Source: Typha latifolia (lineage: Eukaryota > Streptophyta > Magnoliopsida > Poales > Typhaceae). Taken from it: a stretch of 64,000 nucleotides of DNA. The translations under genes and the position numbers were made by a program. Every line of letters begins with the position of its first letter. The stretch's first letter is position 1. Below, in pieces: positions 26,641 through 38,600 of the stretch. Location: positions 4,776,501-4,840,500 of the forward strand of contig CM034104.1 in the NCBI GenBank assembly GCA_019914945.1, read 5' to 3'. The notes under the pieces are model-generated. The model had not been told where the DNA came from, made no database searches, and was given only the letters and a program-made list of their open reading frames with translations.

Positions 26641-27913
26641 GGAGAGAGAGAGGGAGAGAGCAAAAGAAGAATGAAAGATAAAAGAGAGAGGATGTTGGGA
26701 TTGCCGGCTATCGAGGAGCGGCGGACACCCCCTCAAATCATGACTTTTCTTCTTCTGCCTTTGCCCTATGTTACGATATCCTCCATTTAGTGAATCAAAG
26801 CTGTCTTCCGACTATCACAATTGGTGTGAGTCCAAATCTATCCACGGATCCAGATTCTAATTCCCAAGTTTAAAGGTAGGTTTATCGTGGATCGCCAAGG
26901 TCAAGACATTCTTGAGACATAATGATTAGATGGAAGTATAGGGTGGATGAACTAATCTATCGGAATGGATCGTAAAAAGGAGGCCAAGTAGTGGTAGTGA
27001 TCGGACTAGGGTAAGGCAAAATGGAAAGGTGGGCGATGGTGATGATGGGTGGTTGTAGTCGGTAGAGAAAGTGATAGAGAAGAAATATGGGTCATTCCTT
27101 AGAGTCAAAAGAGTGCAACCAGAGAGGAGGTAGGCAGCGAAAGTCGACCTTAGGTGGTGGCTAGGTTAGCAAAAGCTTGGAGGTAGTCGTATAAAAAAGA
27201 TGAAGTCGATCTTAGAAATTATTCAATAATCCAAGATAGTTCAGATTAGGGGCACATCACATGTTATATAGTAGCTTCTGAGCTTGGTTGACCTAGCTAA
27301 TCTTAGCTTAGCTCCAACCGACTTAAATCAACACCCTGATGCATCCTATCAAAAGACTAGGCTTTAGGCCTAACCAGTTACAACTCCAAGAAGCATTAAA
27401 GCTTAAAGTAATTGAATAAAACATAGGGTCCCGATGCCCTTGATCTAGCTTTATTTAGGGTCGAATAGTATCACCTTATAGCTTCGTTAGACAACAGATT
27501 GATTAGCATATCAAAAATAGACTCCAACTAGGTGTTAGATAGATTAAGGCTTTGATCTCGAGCAAAGCAAATTTGAAAGCCTTTGCTTTTGAATGCAGAA
27601 GATCCAACACAAAGAAGAACAAGGCCCCTATTAGAACGGGTCATCCATCCAGGTTACAAATGCTAAATCTCATCTCTACTTTAGTTGCTTGATGCAAGAA
27701 AGCTCTATCCATGTTGACCTTCACAAACCCAGTTGAGAGGGCCTACCAACTGCAATTGAATTGACATTGCCTCAGGTCTTTTGAGGGAGACCTAAGGTTC
27801 TAGTAGTTTGCCACAGCTAGAGTCAAAATTTTGTAAAGAATCACCTAAGAGGATGAACTTTTGCCTTAAAAGAGCAGCTCATACCTTTTTCCTCGTAGTT
27901 GCCACACATACCC
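26214..27913. other. WRKY 3' UTR and intergenic region
   Basis: The first part is the probable WRKY 3' UTR. A compound (TA)n(GA)n tract lies at 26555-26638. From about 26700 to 27900 there is moderately GC-rich DNA with many stops that looks like old retrotransposon sequence, but no domain was identified. Confidence 0.45.
26555..26638. repeat. (TA)n(GA)n compound microsatellite
   Basis: About 24 bp of TA repeats continue without interruption into about 60 bp of GA repeats. Open frames through it (Arg-Glu or Ser-Leu repeats) are by-products. Confidence 0.95.
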
Positions 27914-28060
27914 TGTTGAAATTTGGCTCAAATTCAGTTTTCTACAATTTTCAACAAGTTGTGCCAGTGAGTTTGAATGGGCCCTAGGGGTGTTTAAATG
28001 TGGTTTGCAAACAGAAAGTGTTGATTTGGGAAAAGTGTGGATTTGGGAAATTTTGCTAAA

Positions 28061-28860
28061 ATGGCAGAATCATCCCAATCGGGAAAAAGGGTCTCAAATG
28101 CAAAATTTAAAGTAGAGAAGTTTGATGGATAAATAATTTTGAAATGTGGTGATGTGAAGTGATGGACACCTCGTTGCAATAAGAATTGGGCATCACCTTG
28201 GAAGAGAAGCCCGAAGAAGTATTGGAAAAGGAATGGGAGATGAACTGGCAAACATGTAGTACCATTAGGCTTTGTCTAACAAATGATCAAAAGTATTTTA
28301 TAATAAAAAAATTCAGCGAAGAACTTATGGAAGAAATTGGAAGACAAATTCATAATCAAGAGCATTGAAAACTGGCTCTATTTGAAGAAGTTTTTTAGGT
28401 TTCAATACAAAATTGAAACACTTATGGCTGAGCATTTGAACTCCTTCAACAAGCTACTTGCATATTTGCAAAATTTAGATGTAGAGATCTCAGATGAAGA
28501 CAAAGTAGTGGTACTTTTGAATTCTTTACCAGATATCTATGACCATCTCATTACCATCTTACTATATGAAATAGACTCTCTATATTATGATGATATTGCA
28601 AATACACTTATTAACAATGAGTATATGAAATTGGACAAATAGGCTACTCATGAGTTATCATTAGATGCTTTGATGATAAAGGGTAGATCGGAGAATATAG
28701 AATTTGTAAAGAGAGGTAAATCTTTCTCAAAGTTAAGGGGTGCATCTTCTAATAGAAAAATGATTGCAAAAAATCAATGCTCTTATTATCGAAATAAAGG
28801 GCATTGGAAGAAAGATTATCCTATATTGAAAACCAAGGATAAAAAATCTTAAAGGGCAAA
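28061..28860 (+). pseudogene. Copia gag with decayed zinc knuckle
   Basis: The gag opens at 28061 (MAESSQSGKRVSNAKFKVEKFDG-like, then a stop). It continues through LEDKFIIKSIENWLYLKKFF and MAEHLNSFNKLLAYLQNLDV, with VVVLLNSLPDIYDHL, all hallmarks of the copia gag (UBN2-type) domain, in two or three frames. The knuckle CSYYRNKGHWKKDYP (near 28780-28825) has kept C, G and H positions but lost two cysteines. Confidence 0.82.
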
Positions 28861-28924
28861 AGTGGCACATTCAGATGATGAGGATTAAGAGAATGTCTTG
28901 ATATGCACAGCTTTTACTTATGAC

Positions 28925-29850
28925 ATTTGATGAGTGGATATTGGATTTCGATTGCACATACCATATGTGTCCCAATCGGAATTAGTTTTCCACCTTTGAT
29001 AAAATCTCGAGTGGAGATGTATTCACGGGCAATGATAGCCCATATAGAGCTGAAGGCATCGGTACCATTGCCTAAAGCTACATGATGAGTCCGTGAAAGA
29101 GCTAATTGAAGTCTAGTACATACTAGAATTAAAAAAGAACCTCATTTCTCTTAGTGTTTTGGATCAAAGAATTTCATAATTACTTTGAGAGGTGGAACAT
29201 TGAAGGTTTCTTTGGGAGCATTAATTTGATGAAGGGTATAAGAAAAAAAAATCTATACTTCTTACAAGGCTCTACAGATATTGGAAGTGTAATAATGACT
29301 TCAAGTAACTCAGTCAGTAGGGCTAACACTACCAAATTATGGTACATGAGGTCGGGGCATCTAGGAGAGAAAACATTGCAAGGCTTATCAAGTCAAGGAC
29401 TACTAAAGAGTGTGAAGAGTCTCAAAATTAGAATTTTGCAAACACAATATTTTGGGCAAGCAAACAAGAGTTAAGTTTGCTACTGGAGTGCATTGAACCA
29501 AGGGAATCTTGGACTATACATACAGATGTTTGGGGACCTACTCGAAAGGCTTCCTTGGGCAGAAAACATTGATTTGTGATCTTTATAAATGACTATTCTA
29601 GAAGATTTTGGGTGTACACCATGCACTATAAGCCTCAAGTGCTTAAAATATTTTAGAATTAAAAAATAATTATTAAAAATTAAACTAGCAAGAAGATCAA
29701 TAAGCTCAAATTAGATAACGATGGAGAGTACTTCAAATCCTTTTATGAAGTTATGCAAGACAGAAGGAATTGAACGAAACTTTACTGTTAGAGAAACACC
29801 TCAGCAAAATGTCATGGCCGAGCATCTGAAGCGTACCTTACTAGAGAAGG
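28925..29850 (+). pseudogene. Copia protease, pre-integrase and integrase remnant
   Basis: WILDFDCTYHMCPN (28935 onward) is the protease region, with the active-site DSG changed to DFD. STFDKISSGDVFTGND and LISLSVLDQR follow. Then come the pre-integrase text MRSGHLGEKTLQGLSSQGLL (29347 onward) and integrase text (IHTDVWGPTRKAS, then FINDYSRRFWVYTM, near 29515-29620), which carries the first conserved Asp. Several frame changes occur. Confidence 0.82.
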
Positions 29851-31300
29851 TGCGGTGAATGTTATCCAATGCTGGCTTGGGCAAGGAGTTTTTGACTGAG
29901 GTTGTAAGTTATGCATATCATCTCATCAATCGGCTATTTTATCTGCAAACAATGGAAGAGCCCATTGGAGGTATGGTCTAGCAAATCCGTTTCAGATTAC
30001 AAGTCTTTACATATTTTTGGTTATCCTATATATTATCATATTAGGGAGAACAAGTTGGATCCTAGAGCTAAGAAGGGCATCTTTTTGGGCTTTAGCACTG
30101 GTATGAAGAGATTTTGAGTTTGGAGGCTGGAATTAAGAAAATTAATTATCAGCAGGGATATTATATTTGATGAATCATCTATGTTGAAGTAGAGCCAATA
30201 GTTAGATAGCTCGGTATAAGGATGGAGATGTTCCACAACAAGTGGAGTTTGAGGCAAATTCAAATCCACTACAAAATAGATCTTCAGAAGAGGCAAATAA
30301 AGAAGAGGCAAATGAAGAAGAAGAATCAAATTTACAAGAGGATGACACTGTGCAGGTAGAAATAGATGAGAAAAACTCCATAGTAGTTAGAAGGCCAAGG
30401 AGAGAAATTAGAAGATTGATACGCTACTCTGATATGATGGCCTATGCACTTCCAGTGATTGATGAAGACTTTCCTACTATCTTCAAAGACGCCATGAAGA
30501 ACACTGAAAGGGCAAATTGGAAAGTGATAATGAATAATGAAATGAAGGCTCTTGATAAGAATATGATTTGAGATTTGGTGGAGCTCCATAAAAGGAAGAA
30601 AGCAATTGGATGCAAATGGATATATTCCAAGAAAGAAGATCCTCAATCAAAAGGCGGCATTAGATTCAAAGATAGATTGGTGGCAAAAGAATATGCACAA
30701 AATGAGGGAATTGATTATAATGAAATATTTTCTCTAGTGGTGAAATATTCCTCTATTCAAATTTTACTAACTTTGGTAGCTCAATTTGATCTAGAGCTAA
30801 CTCACATGGAAGTGAAAACCGCTTTCTTACATGGTAATTTAGAGGAGGACATTTATATGACCCAACTAGAAGGATTCAAAGTTGGTGGGAAAGAAAATTT
30901 AGTTTACAAATTGAAAAAATCCTTATATAGCCTAAAGTAGTCTCCAAGGCAATGGTATAAACATTTTGATCAATTTATACATAGGCAAAGTACAAGAGAA
31001 GCCATTATAACCATTGTGTCTATTTTAGAAAGCTTCAAGATGGATCTTTTATGTATTTGCTCTTATATGTAGATGATGTGTTAATAATATCTAAGAGCAA
31101 GGTGGGGATTGATAAATTGAAGCTCCAATTGTATAAAAAATTTGAAATAAAAAATCTAGGAGAAGCTAAGAAGATACTCGGCATGGAAATCAGAAGAGAC
31201 AAAAAAAGTGGGATAGTATGCTTGACAAAGGAGTAGTATTTGAAGAAGGTATTACAATGATTTGGTGTTGACAACAAAATAAAATTAGTGAGTACACTGT
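29850..31300 (+). pseudogene. Copia integrase C-terminus and reverse transcriptase remnant
   Basis: After IFGYPIYYHIRENKLDPRAKK (integrase C-terminal region) and an acidic linker, the reverse transcriptase reads IGCKWIYSKKEDPQSKGGI, then RLVAKEYAQNEGIDYNEIFS, MEVKTAFLHGNLEEDIYM, and LLLYVDDVLIISKSK at about 31055-31100. The YVDD catalytic block is intact, but the frame is broken at about 30570, 30940 and 31235. Confidence 0.88.
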
Positions 31301-31960
31301 TGACACCTCATTTCAGACTTAGTACAGCTATATCACCAATTACAAATGTCGAGAGAGATTTTATATCTAAGATACCATATGCAAGCGTAGATGGAAGCCT
31401 GATGTATGCAACGATGTGCACGAAGCTAGATATTTCACAAGCCATTAGCATTGTTAGCAGGTACTGCATGCTCCAAGAAAAGAGCAATGGCGGTGAAGTG
31501 GATTTTGAGATACATTCATGGTGCTACGAGAGTTGGATTGAAATTTGTGAAAGATGATAGAGTTGGTCTACAACTTATTGGATATGTGGATTTGAACTAT
31601 GCAAGTGATTTGGACAAACGCAGATCTCCTACAGGATTTATTTTCACACTTGTTAGAGGGCCAGTATGTTGGAGGTCTACTTTATAGTCAACAGTTATTT
31701 TATCTACCATAGAGGCTGGGTATATGGCAGTGATGGAGGTTGTTTGGTTGATCGGCTTGACTGATGACTTAGGTATATCCAAGAGTAGGTGGAGGTACAT
31801 TATGATAGCCAAAGCACAATTTATTGTGAGAAAATGTTTGGAAGAGAAGGATATCACTTTGCAAGATTGATATTACAGATAATCCTGTAAATATGTTGAC
31901 AAAAATAGTGACCAAAATTATATTCCAACATTGTTTGGATTGATCAATGTCACTCATTAT
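31300..31960 (+). pseudogene. Copia RNase H remnant
   Basis: Text such as AISIVSRYC and VKWILRYIHGATRVGLKF, then GYVDLNYASDLDKRRSPTGF, is the copia RNase H, with the first Asp block GYVD.NYASD nearly intact. STIEAGYMAVMEVVWLIGL follows in place of the usual T.EAEYMA..EA..E..WL block. Stops at 31558 and 31685 break it. Confidence 0.85.
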
Positions 31961-32088
31961 TGACTAAGGTTGGTTTTGATGTCTTGGGACACGAATTTGT
32001 AGACGGGGCACTTTTGAAAGCTTAAGTCACTTTGCGGTGGTGGAGAATAATTTGCTGAAGTCATAAGTTTTTTGCCAAGGTGGAGAAT

Positions 32089-32655
32089 TATTGAAATTTG
32101 GCTCAAATTTAGTTTTCAGCAACTTGTGCCAATGCGTTTGAATGGGCTCTTGGGGCATTTGAACGCGGTTTCTAAATAGAGAGTGTTGATGCAGGCATTC
32201 GAACAGCCCACGTGCGTTCGAACGCAAATATCAACCTGAGAGCAAACTATGATGCAAGCGTTCGAACGCCAGTCTAGGTTTTGCAATATTTTTAAATCCC
32301 AGGTGCGTTCGAATGCGCTCTGCGAGCATTCAAACACTAAGAAAATTCCAACTTGAACCAACCCTATAAATACTATAATGGGTTTTTTAAGCCTTTCATA
32401 TTTTTGGGAAAGAACAAGAAAGCTAGCCACCATTGTATTGAGAGATATTAGAGTTATTAAACTCTTTGTAATTTAGAGATTTACATAATAAAGATGATTG
32501 TTTTGCCCGTGGATATAGGCACATCGCCGAACCATATAAATCTTGTCTCTTCTCTCTTTATTGTTCTATTGCTTTTATTTTGTGATTACTTGCATTAAGG
32601 TTTCTAAGAAGTGATTATAAGTTATTTATTACTATTTCATCACTATTAGCATCAT
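32089..32655 (+). repeat. 3' LTR of the plus-strand copia element
   Basis: Starts TATTGAAATTTGGCTC (TG changed to TA). Contains a TTCGAA-motif array (32120-32340) and a TATA-like box CCCTATAAATACTATAA (32361-32377). It ends somewhere near GCATCATATTAG (about 32655). The 5' partner LTR is too short to fix this end. Confidence 0.7.
32120..32340. repeat. GTTCGAACGC-type motif array in copia LTR
   Basis: At least eight cores (TGCGTTTGAATG, GCATTTGAACGC, GCATTCGAACAG, GCGTTCGAACGC, GCGTTCGAACGCC, GCGTTCGAATGCG, GCATTCAAACA and others) in 220 bp, ending about 23 bp before the TATA-like box. The 5' LTR stub at 27965-28005 has the first two, decayed (GAGTTTGAATGG, GTGTTTAAATG). Confidence 0.8.
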
Positions 32656-33639
32656 ATTAGAGTTTTTCCCATACTTGCTTAGTTTGGTCATTATTATTCA
32701 TTTGGTTACATTTGGGGGTAAATGTTTTGTTTTCGTTTCCTTCACCCATTGGGCTATTAACACAACGTACCCATGGCAACTTGGCTTTTAATTATCCCAG
32801 TAGCATTGGTAGGCAGAGCTTCACCTTCTTTTATCCAATCTCCATCCTGCCAAGAGGAGCAATAGTGCAACCTAATCCTTGCATGTCATTTAAGCATATC
32901 CTAAAACTCAATCGCTCTCCGACACCTAAATAGGAGATAGCCATTAGATTTCTACTCTTAGCAGAGATAGATTAGGAGCTAAAGAGAGTTAATGGAGTTT
33001 GGCATTAGAAGGAAGTCTTTTCTAACGAAGTTGTTAAAGAAAAATTCTAATTTTGAAGCAATACACAACCTTTAGATAATTGGCAACCCTTCCTAAGAGA
33101 GTTCACCAATCAAGTGTTGGAATCACACTGAAATTTCCACACTTGCGATTGAAAAAAAGGGTTTACAGCAAACAAAATGAAATCACCAATCAAGCAATAA
33201 AGAGCATTGATGTCAACTAACCTACCCAAATCGTCCCATATTGTCTACGAGCAATAAAGTTCACACTAGCATATAAACGTAGGAGATAACCGAGGAGGCA
33301 TATCTCTCATGATAATAGTATCTGAAAGCGCTTGGTAGTAAGAATGGAAAGGTGTTACGTTGACCTCTATTTCCTTCCATCAGAGCAGAATACCTCCTAA
33401 CAAGAACTTACTAGAGGTAGCATTCGTCCTCTATTGACTGCCAAACCTGCAAACACAGAGGCATGGCTTAGTAGCATTTCCAAAAGAAAGAATAAAAAAC
33501 GTTTGTATGTTGTATTAGGTATTTGCATCTGTTCATCGTATCCTGCTTGGTGAGACCCCTACAGTTTGAAACTATCATTGACACAGCTAAATACCGGTAG
33601 GTGGGCCTTTGGCCTCGGGTTGTTCTTTAAGCAGTACTA
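32656..33639. other. Intergenic or decayed repeat DNA
   Basis: No domain seen on either strand. Part of this region may still belong to the copia LTR or to the downstream side of the minus-strand LINE ORF1. Confidence 0.35.
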
Positions 33640-35600
33640 TGATTTTGCTCTAAGATTCTGAACCTTTCTTTTAGGTTTTTTTTTTAATTTTTCCGAAAAC
33701 CTTTTTGACCAATTCAAGCGTCGTCGTCAGATCACTCCTCACCGCAGGTTTTTGCCGAGAATTAGACACATCCATCTCTGCCTCCTCCCATTCATCCTTT
33801 GAGTCATCAATAGGAGCCTCGTCAAAAGGGGAAGACGAGGATATAACCAGGCTAGCTAAGGCAGCCTAAACATTAGCACTTAGGTCATTATGAGCATCAA
33901 GCAAAGGAGAGGAAGGTTCCACTTCAGTGGCACAAAGCTCAGGCATCTTAAGAGGTATCGTAGGGCAATCTTGTTCATGGTTATCTAAAGACAATCTTCG
34001 CTCAATCTTAGGAGATAGGAACTGAGGAGAGGAGTTAGCATTCTAAGGGGCTCCAGGTAGAACAGTTTCCGGCAAGGAGGCTATAATCTTAGTGGTTAGT
34101 GAAAGTAGATTTACGAGGACAAGCCACTGAAATGGAGAAGGCTCCAACCTGAACCTTGGAGAACGAGAAAGGTCTAGGTGCCATAGGGAAGGGCTTACCT
34201 GATTCATTGGTAAGGGTGGGAAGTAGATGCACCAAGCACACTTGCAATCTTAGTCATGCCTAGCATAGAGGACATACTGACTACAGTAGGGATAATACTA
34301 CGAGGAAACCATGTCGATCACCTTCTGACTAAGGACAAAGGGTTCCAAGCTTGAGGAGGGGTAGGAGATCTCTCCTCAATGACCATAAATGCAAATACCA
34401 AAGATGCTTGATCAACCTCCATATTTACCATCTCAGAGGTGAGAAAGACCTAAAACCTTCTTTGCCGAAAGCACCATCCCCTCATCTTTCCCATTTCTAT
34501 CCACCATGTCACTCTTAGATTTTTTGACTTGTTGGATTAGCAGTTAGTCCCATTATCAAGGAATTAAGATGCGACGTCTCACCAGCCCGCGATACGCAGG
34601 GATCATGTGCATGACTAGAGTGAAATTACCCTCTCACACGTGAGCACCAGGAGTACCCCCAATCTTAGGTACATCATTGTAACTGTTCAGATAACGAGAG
34701 TTCTAGCCACTACTGGCAGTGGCATCAGCTCTCCTATTTCTCTTCCACGGAGGCCTTAGGCTTTGTCCCCTGTTCACGCACAACTGCAATAGTTTTGTTA
34801 GACCTGATAAGTTGGCTAATAGTTTTTTTTTTTCCCTCCAGCAGTCTCGAACGCTTTCATTTTCGAAGAATCAAACACTCTATGACCAATTTGTGAAGTA
34901 AATTTTGGAAAAATCTTCATAAAGAAAACATACTTGTATTCTCTTCTTCCCAATTCCAATCAATCAATAAAGCTCTTTTGAGTGACTTTGCTATATCTAA
35001 GCCAATGTAACTCTGAGCCCTCGACACTGTTGTGTTGTCCACCCAAAGCGGGGCGACCAAGCGTGACCGCAGTGCTCATGAGGAGCTCAATCTTCTAGTA
35101 TTGTGGTAGCAGCTCCGTAAATTGTACCCAAATAGGCGCCAACCAAATTGCCACATCAAAAGGTTAGAAGTCTGACTGCCATGGGATGAAGTTAAGAACC
35201 TACCTCTGATAGTCAACAGTCCCTTGCTAAGGATGCAGATCATATCGTCCTCTAATTCTATCATGAACAAGTAAAATCTATCTTCTATATTCGAGGCCAA
35301 AAAGGGTACATTCACTGGCCATATTTAGCCAGAATATTTCAAAGGACACCAACGGGGAAAGGCTTACTAAGAAATTTATCAAAAAGGCGAAATTTCTATT
35401 ATTCTCTGCTACTTTTAAGGAGATAGGTACCTATCTCCATAATGTGACTAGGAATGGTATGCATCCTCCACAGACGGTGCTTCAAGTTTGTCGAGCTATT
35501 GTCGCACATAATTTATGCCCATGTCTCAAAGAAACAAACTAATAAACCTAAGGTGGAGGCCTCCTGCACCACCTCCACAGGAACAACCTTTCCCTTAGCA
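33640..35600 (-). pseudogene. LINE-type ORF1 with DUF4283 and zinc-knuckle region, decayed
   Basis: On the minus strand a DUF4283-like stretch reads FYLFMIELEDDMICILSKG followed by LLTIRGRFLTSSHGSQ (about 35160-35280). PLWVDNTTVSRAQ with SYIGLDIAKSLKRALLIDW (about 34960-35060) follows, and then FPKFTSQIGHRVFDSSKMK (about 34860-34910), a zinc knuckle whose cysteines are mostly gone. Downstream (33640-34100) lies an acidic, serine-rich tail (for example SSSPFDEAPIDDSKDEWEEA). This order is that of the gag-like ORF1 of plant L1 LINEs and related DUF4283 proteins. Stops and frameshifts are frequent. No matching reverse transcriptase is found next to it. Confidence 0.68.
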
Positions 35601-38600
35601 TCAAGATCTAAGTGGTGTAGGAGGGGAGGGCGGAGGTGAAGCTGGGGAATTAACTTCACCCATGACCCAAGAGATGAAACGGAGAATCAAAGTAGGCCCA
35701 AGTTATGGCTATTCGATGTGTAAGGTAGACATTGTCTTCTTTGTCTTTTTCCATCTTCTCTTTATTGAGAAGAGACATTGTTTTCTATTGGTTCTGTATT
35801 TACTTTATAAAGAAATAGAAAATCTGAGATTTCTCAACTACTTTTTGGAAATTAACCACTATAAATGTTGTTATAAGAGGTATGAAAATAGAATATAATA
35901 TAACATTATAAAATGCGATTTCTAGATAATGCTCATCCATATGTAATGATATGATTATTTATTTTGTACTTCTCTATATACTATAATCTTATTCCAAAAC
36001 AAGAAGTCACAACTTTTCATACTAAAGTATGATAATTTAATAACTAAAAATTAGAGCATAATATTTTAATTAGCTAACCCAAAATGACACAAGCTTAACA
36101 TATTAGTAAATATAATAGTAATATGAACATTATTTTTTGGGTTCGAGATTATTCATTCGACATGAGTATTAGATTAAGCTTCTATTTATATAATTTAAGT
36201 ACTGGATTACGTATCCATTATCCACAAACTTTAGAAAAAAAAAAAAACATACTACATATATATATATATATATTCATCGAAGCTCTCATGGGTAGGATCC
36301 AAAACTACCCTAATACCAAATCTGATCAACTTATTATATGGATCGAAAGTTAGTTAGATTTAGTTTCAGATAATTTAGATCCAGTACCACCCTTACACAA
36401 TAGCTATTTTGTCAGCAGAGGCGCCCGCCCTATAGCCTTGACCGTTCACAGCCAAGTTAAAGATTTACCAATTTGAACGAGGCTGCAAGAGTTTAATCTG
36501 ATAAAGATCAACTTCAAATTTCAGTTAGCTAGCAACCTCAAACACAATCGCAAAGTGCCAAAGCAGGAGATTGATAAGCATCGATCCTTTCCACAATCAA
36601 TACATGCATCCATTCGGAAAAAGAAAGGTAGAATACCTACCTCCACAATAATTGGTTTACCCTCTCTTAACTTACTTCTTTACAAAGAATTTTGCTTTGT
36701 TATTTACTAACTATTTCTTTGTCACTTACTATTTTACCCATAAAAAGAACCTTACTTCAATAGACTACCGTTTCAATCATTCTCTCCCCCTATTTTCTCT
36801 CTCCTCTCTCCTCTCCTCAGCCATCTATTATAAAAAAATATTTATATCATTTACTAAAATATCCCTTTTTTTTGTCACATCAAGTATAATAATTATATTA
36901 TTATACTGGTTTACAATCAAACACTATAATAGCCTAAATCCCTGTAAGAAAAGTTCTTTTATGCAAGTTTAAAATTGAGCATAGCTAAACTAGCATATTC
37001 TACAAGTGCACGCCACCTTAGTTTACCTCTGAAACTTGATATTACAAATCTGCAACCAGACAGGCTTCGATAATAAATAAACAAGACTATTAGAATGTTC
37101 AACAAGATAATAAATAAACAAGACGATTAAACAACCACAAGGACTAAGTGGAGGTCACTGAGAAATTACGAGGTTACCTGATCAAAACCAATACAGGACA
37201 GCTTACCAGCAAACTAGCAGGTGTAAGGGAAAAGATGGGCTGATAAATAACCAACCATTAGTTGACATGTTATATACACAATAGGATATGCAATAAACTA
37301 TTTGTGTTTAGATGCCCACATAGTTTAAACGATACTGGACACTGCGAAGGATCTCACGAGCTGACAAGGATGCAGAAACATCAAGTTCCTACTGATGGTT
37401 TTGCAAAATTACACAGTAGGTAGCATCTGAGGCAATATAACTCCTCAAGTCACAGAAAACGAAGCTCTCTGTCTTTCTGGGACTCTGGTATGTCGCTCAC
37501 TTTTATTTCTTCAGCTGCTTATCTAATAGAGGTCAATAAGCCATCACCACATCCATTCAGAGGTTCATAATGTAGGACATCTACTATTTTATAGGCATTA
37601 TGTACATTATGGTACAACTTTATGCGCTCCAACACAAATACACTTAACTTTCACATTCATATGCATAACAATGTATATAATCGACTGCATCAATAAAGAC
37701 CAGTGAAGTAGATAACTAAAGAATTTTCGAACCTAATTTACCTCAGATAATGAATTTTAAGCTTTGGCACCCTAATGAAAAAATTCTGAGAACTAGAGTT
37801 TAGAACACAAACCGGCGTATGTAGTACATTCAACCATTCAAGATATGTCAACATGCAGAAAGAAAATGACTGTCAACCATAATAGTTTTGGAAGACTAGC
37901 ATTTGGGCAGTTGATGCACCCAAAAGTAAAGATCCAAGTTCGAATATAAAGGAAAAGCCATTAATAAGTGCCTTTGCTGCACTTCCCACTTTTCGCGTAA
38001 ACCATAACTCTCATGTCACACACGAAATCACTCCCAAGACATTTAAAATCACAATATCTCGTCATGTCTAAGTTCATTCAAGAGACAAGCCAATCTTATT
38101 TCAATCGTTTCAAAGATGACTAAGATGCTCCTAAGTATATCCTCAAGTTCTCGTCTAGTGTCTTCTGACATCTAGAAGAATTATTATACTTTAACCAGTG
38201 GCCTTCCATTATCTTCCTTTCACATAATAACCTCTAGTTTGTTTGAATTCTTTTACCAAAACTAAATACTTCTGTCGTCAACAGAATTCAAAATACATTT
38301 CCAACTTTAAAAAAAAGTACAATCCACCGCTGAAGAAATTGTTTATATGTTCCATTGTCAATTCAGGGAGATGAAACCAAGTTCTTTCTTCTAATTTAGA
38401 TGTCAGCCTCTAGAGACAAAAACTTCTCAATATTTGAATAAAGATCAACTTCAAGTGCACATCTACTTCACTTCACTTGCAACATTTATACTCTCCACCA
38501 ATTGCTTAATTTCAGCCTTCACCATCAACCCCATGCCCTACCTGTTTCCTCATCAAGCCAGTCACATGTGCCCTCGCTGCTCTTCTCCTTGTAGGAATAG

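Larger units (their letters stand above)
27914..32655 (+). mobile_element. Nearly full-length but dead Ty1/copia retrotransposon
   Basis: A 5' LTR stub (27914 to about 28030, TGTTGAAATTTGGCTCAAAT) matches the start of the 3' LTR at 32089. The rest of the 5' LTR and the primer binding site are deleted, so the gag start follows directly. The internal order is gag, protease, integrase, reverse transcriptase, RNase H, all on the plus strand, as in copia. A CCAAGGTGGAGAAT polypurine-like tract precedes the 3' LTR. Many stops, frameshifts and lost catalytic residues mean it cannot encode a working polyprotein. The 3' end of the right LTR is uncertain (about 32655, possibly as far as 32770). Confidence 0.9.

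Noticed and set aside
26479..26790. Arg-Glu or Ser-Leu repeat frames on both strands
   Set aside because: By-products of the (TA)n(GA)n microsatellite.
32764..32773. TACCC at 32769 as the right target duplication matching TACCC before 27914
   Set aside because: A five-base match within a 700-bp search is likely by chance, and the LTR end there would be ACG rather than CA; kept only as an uncertainty in the LTR boundary.
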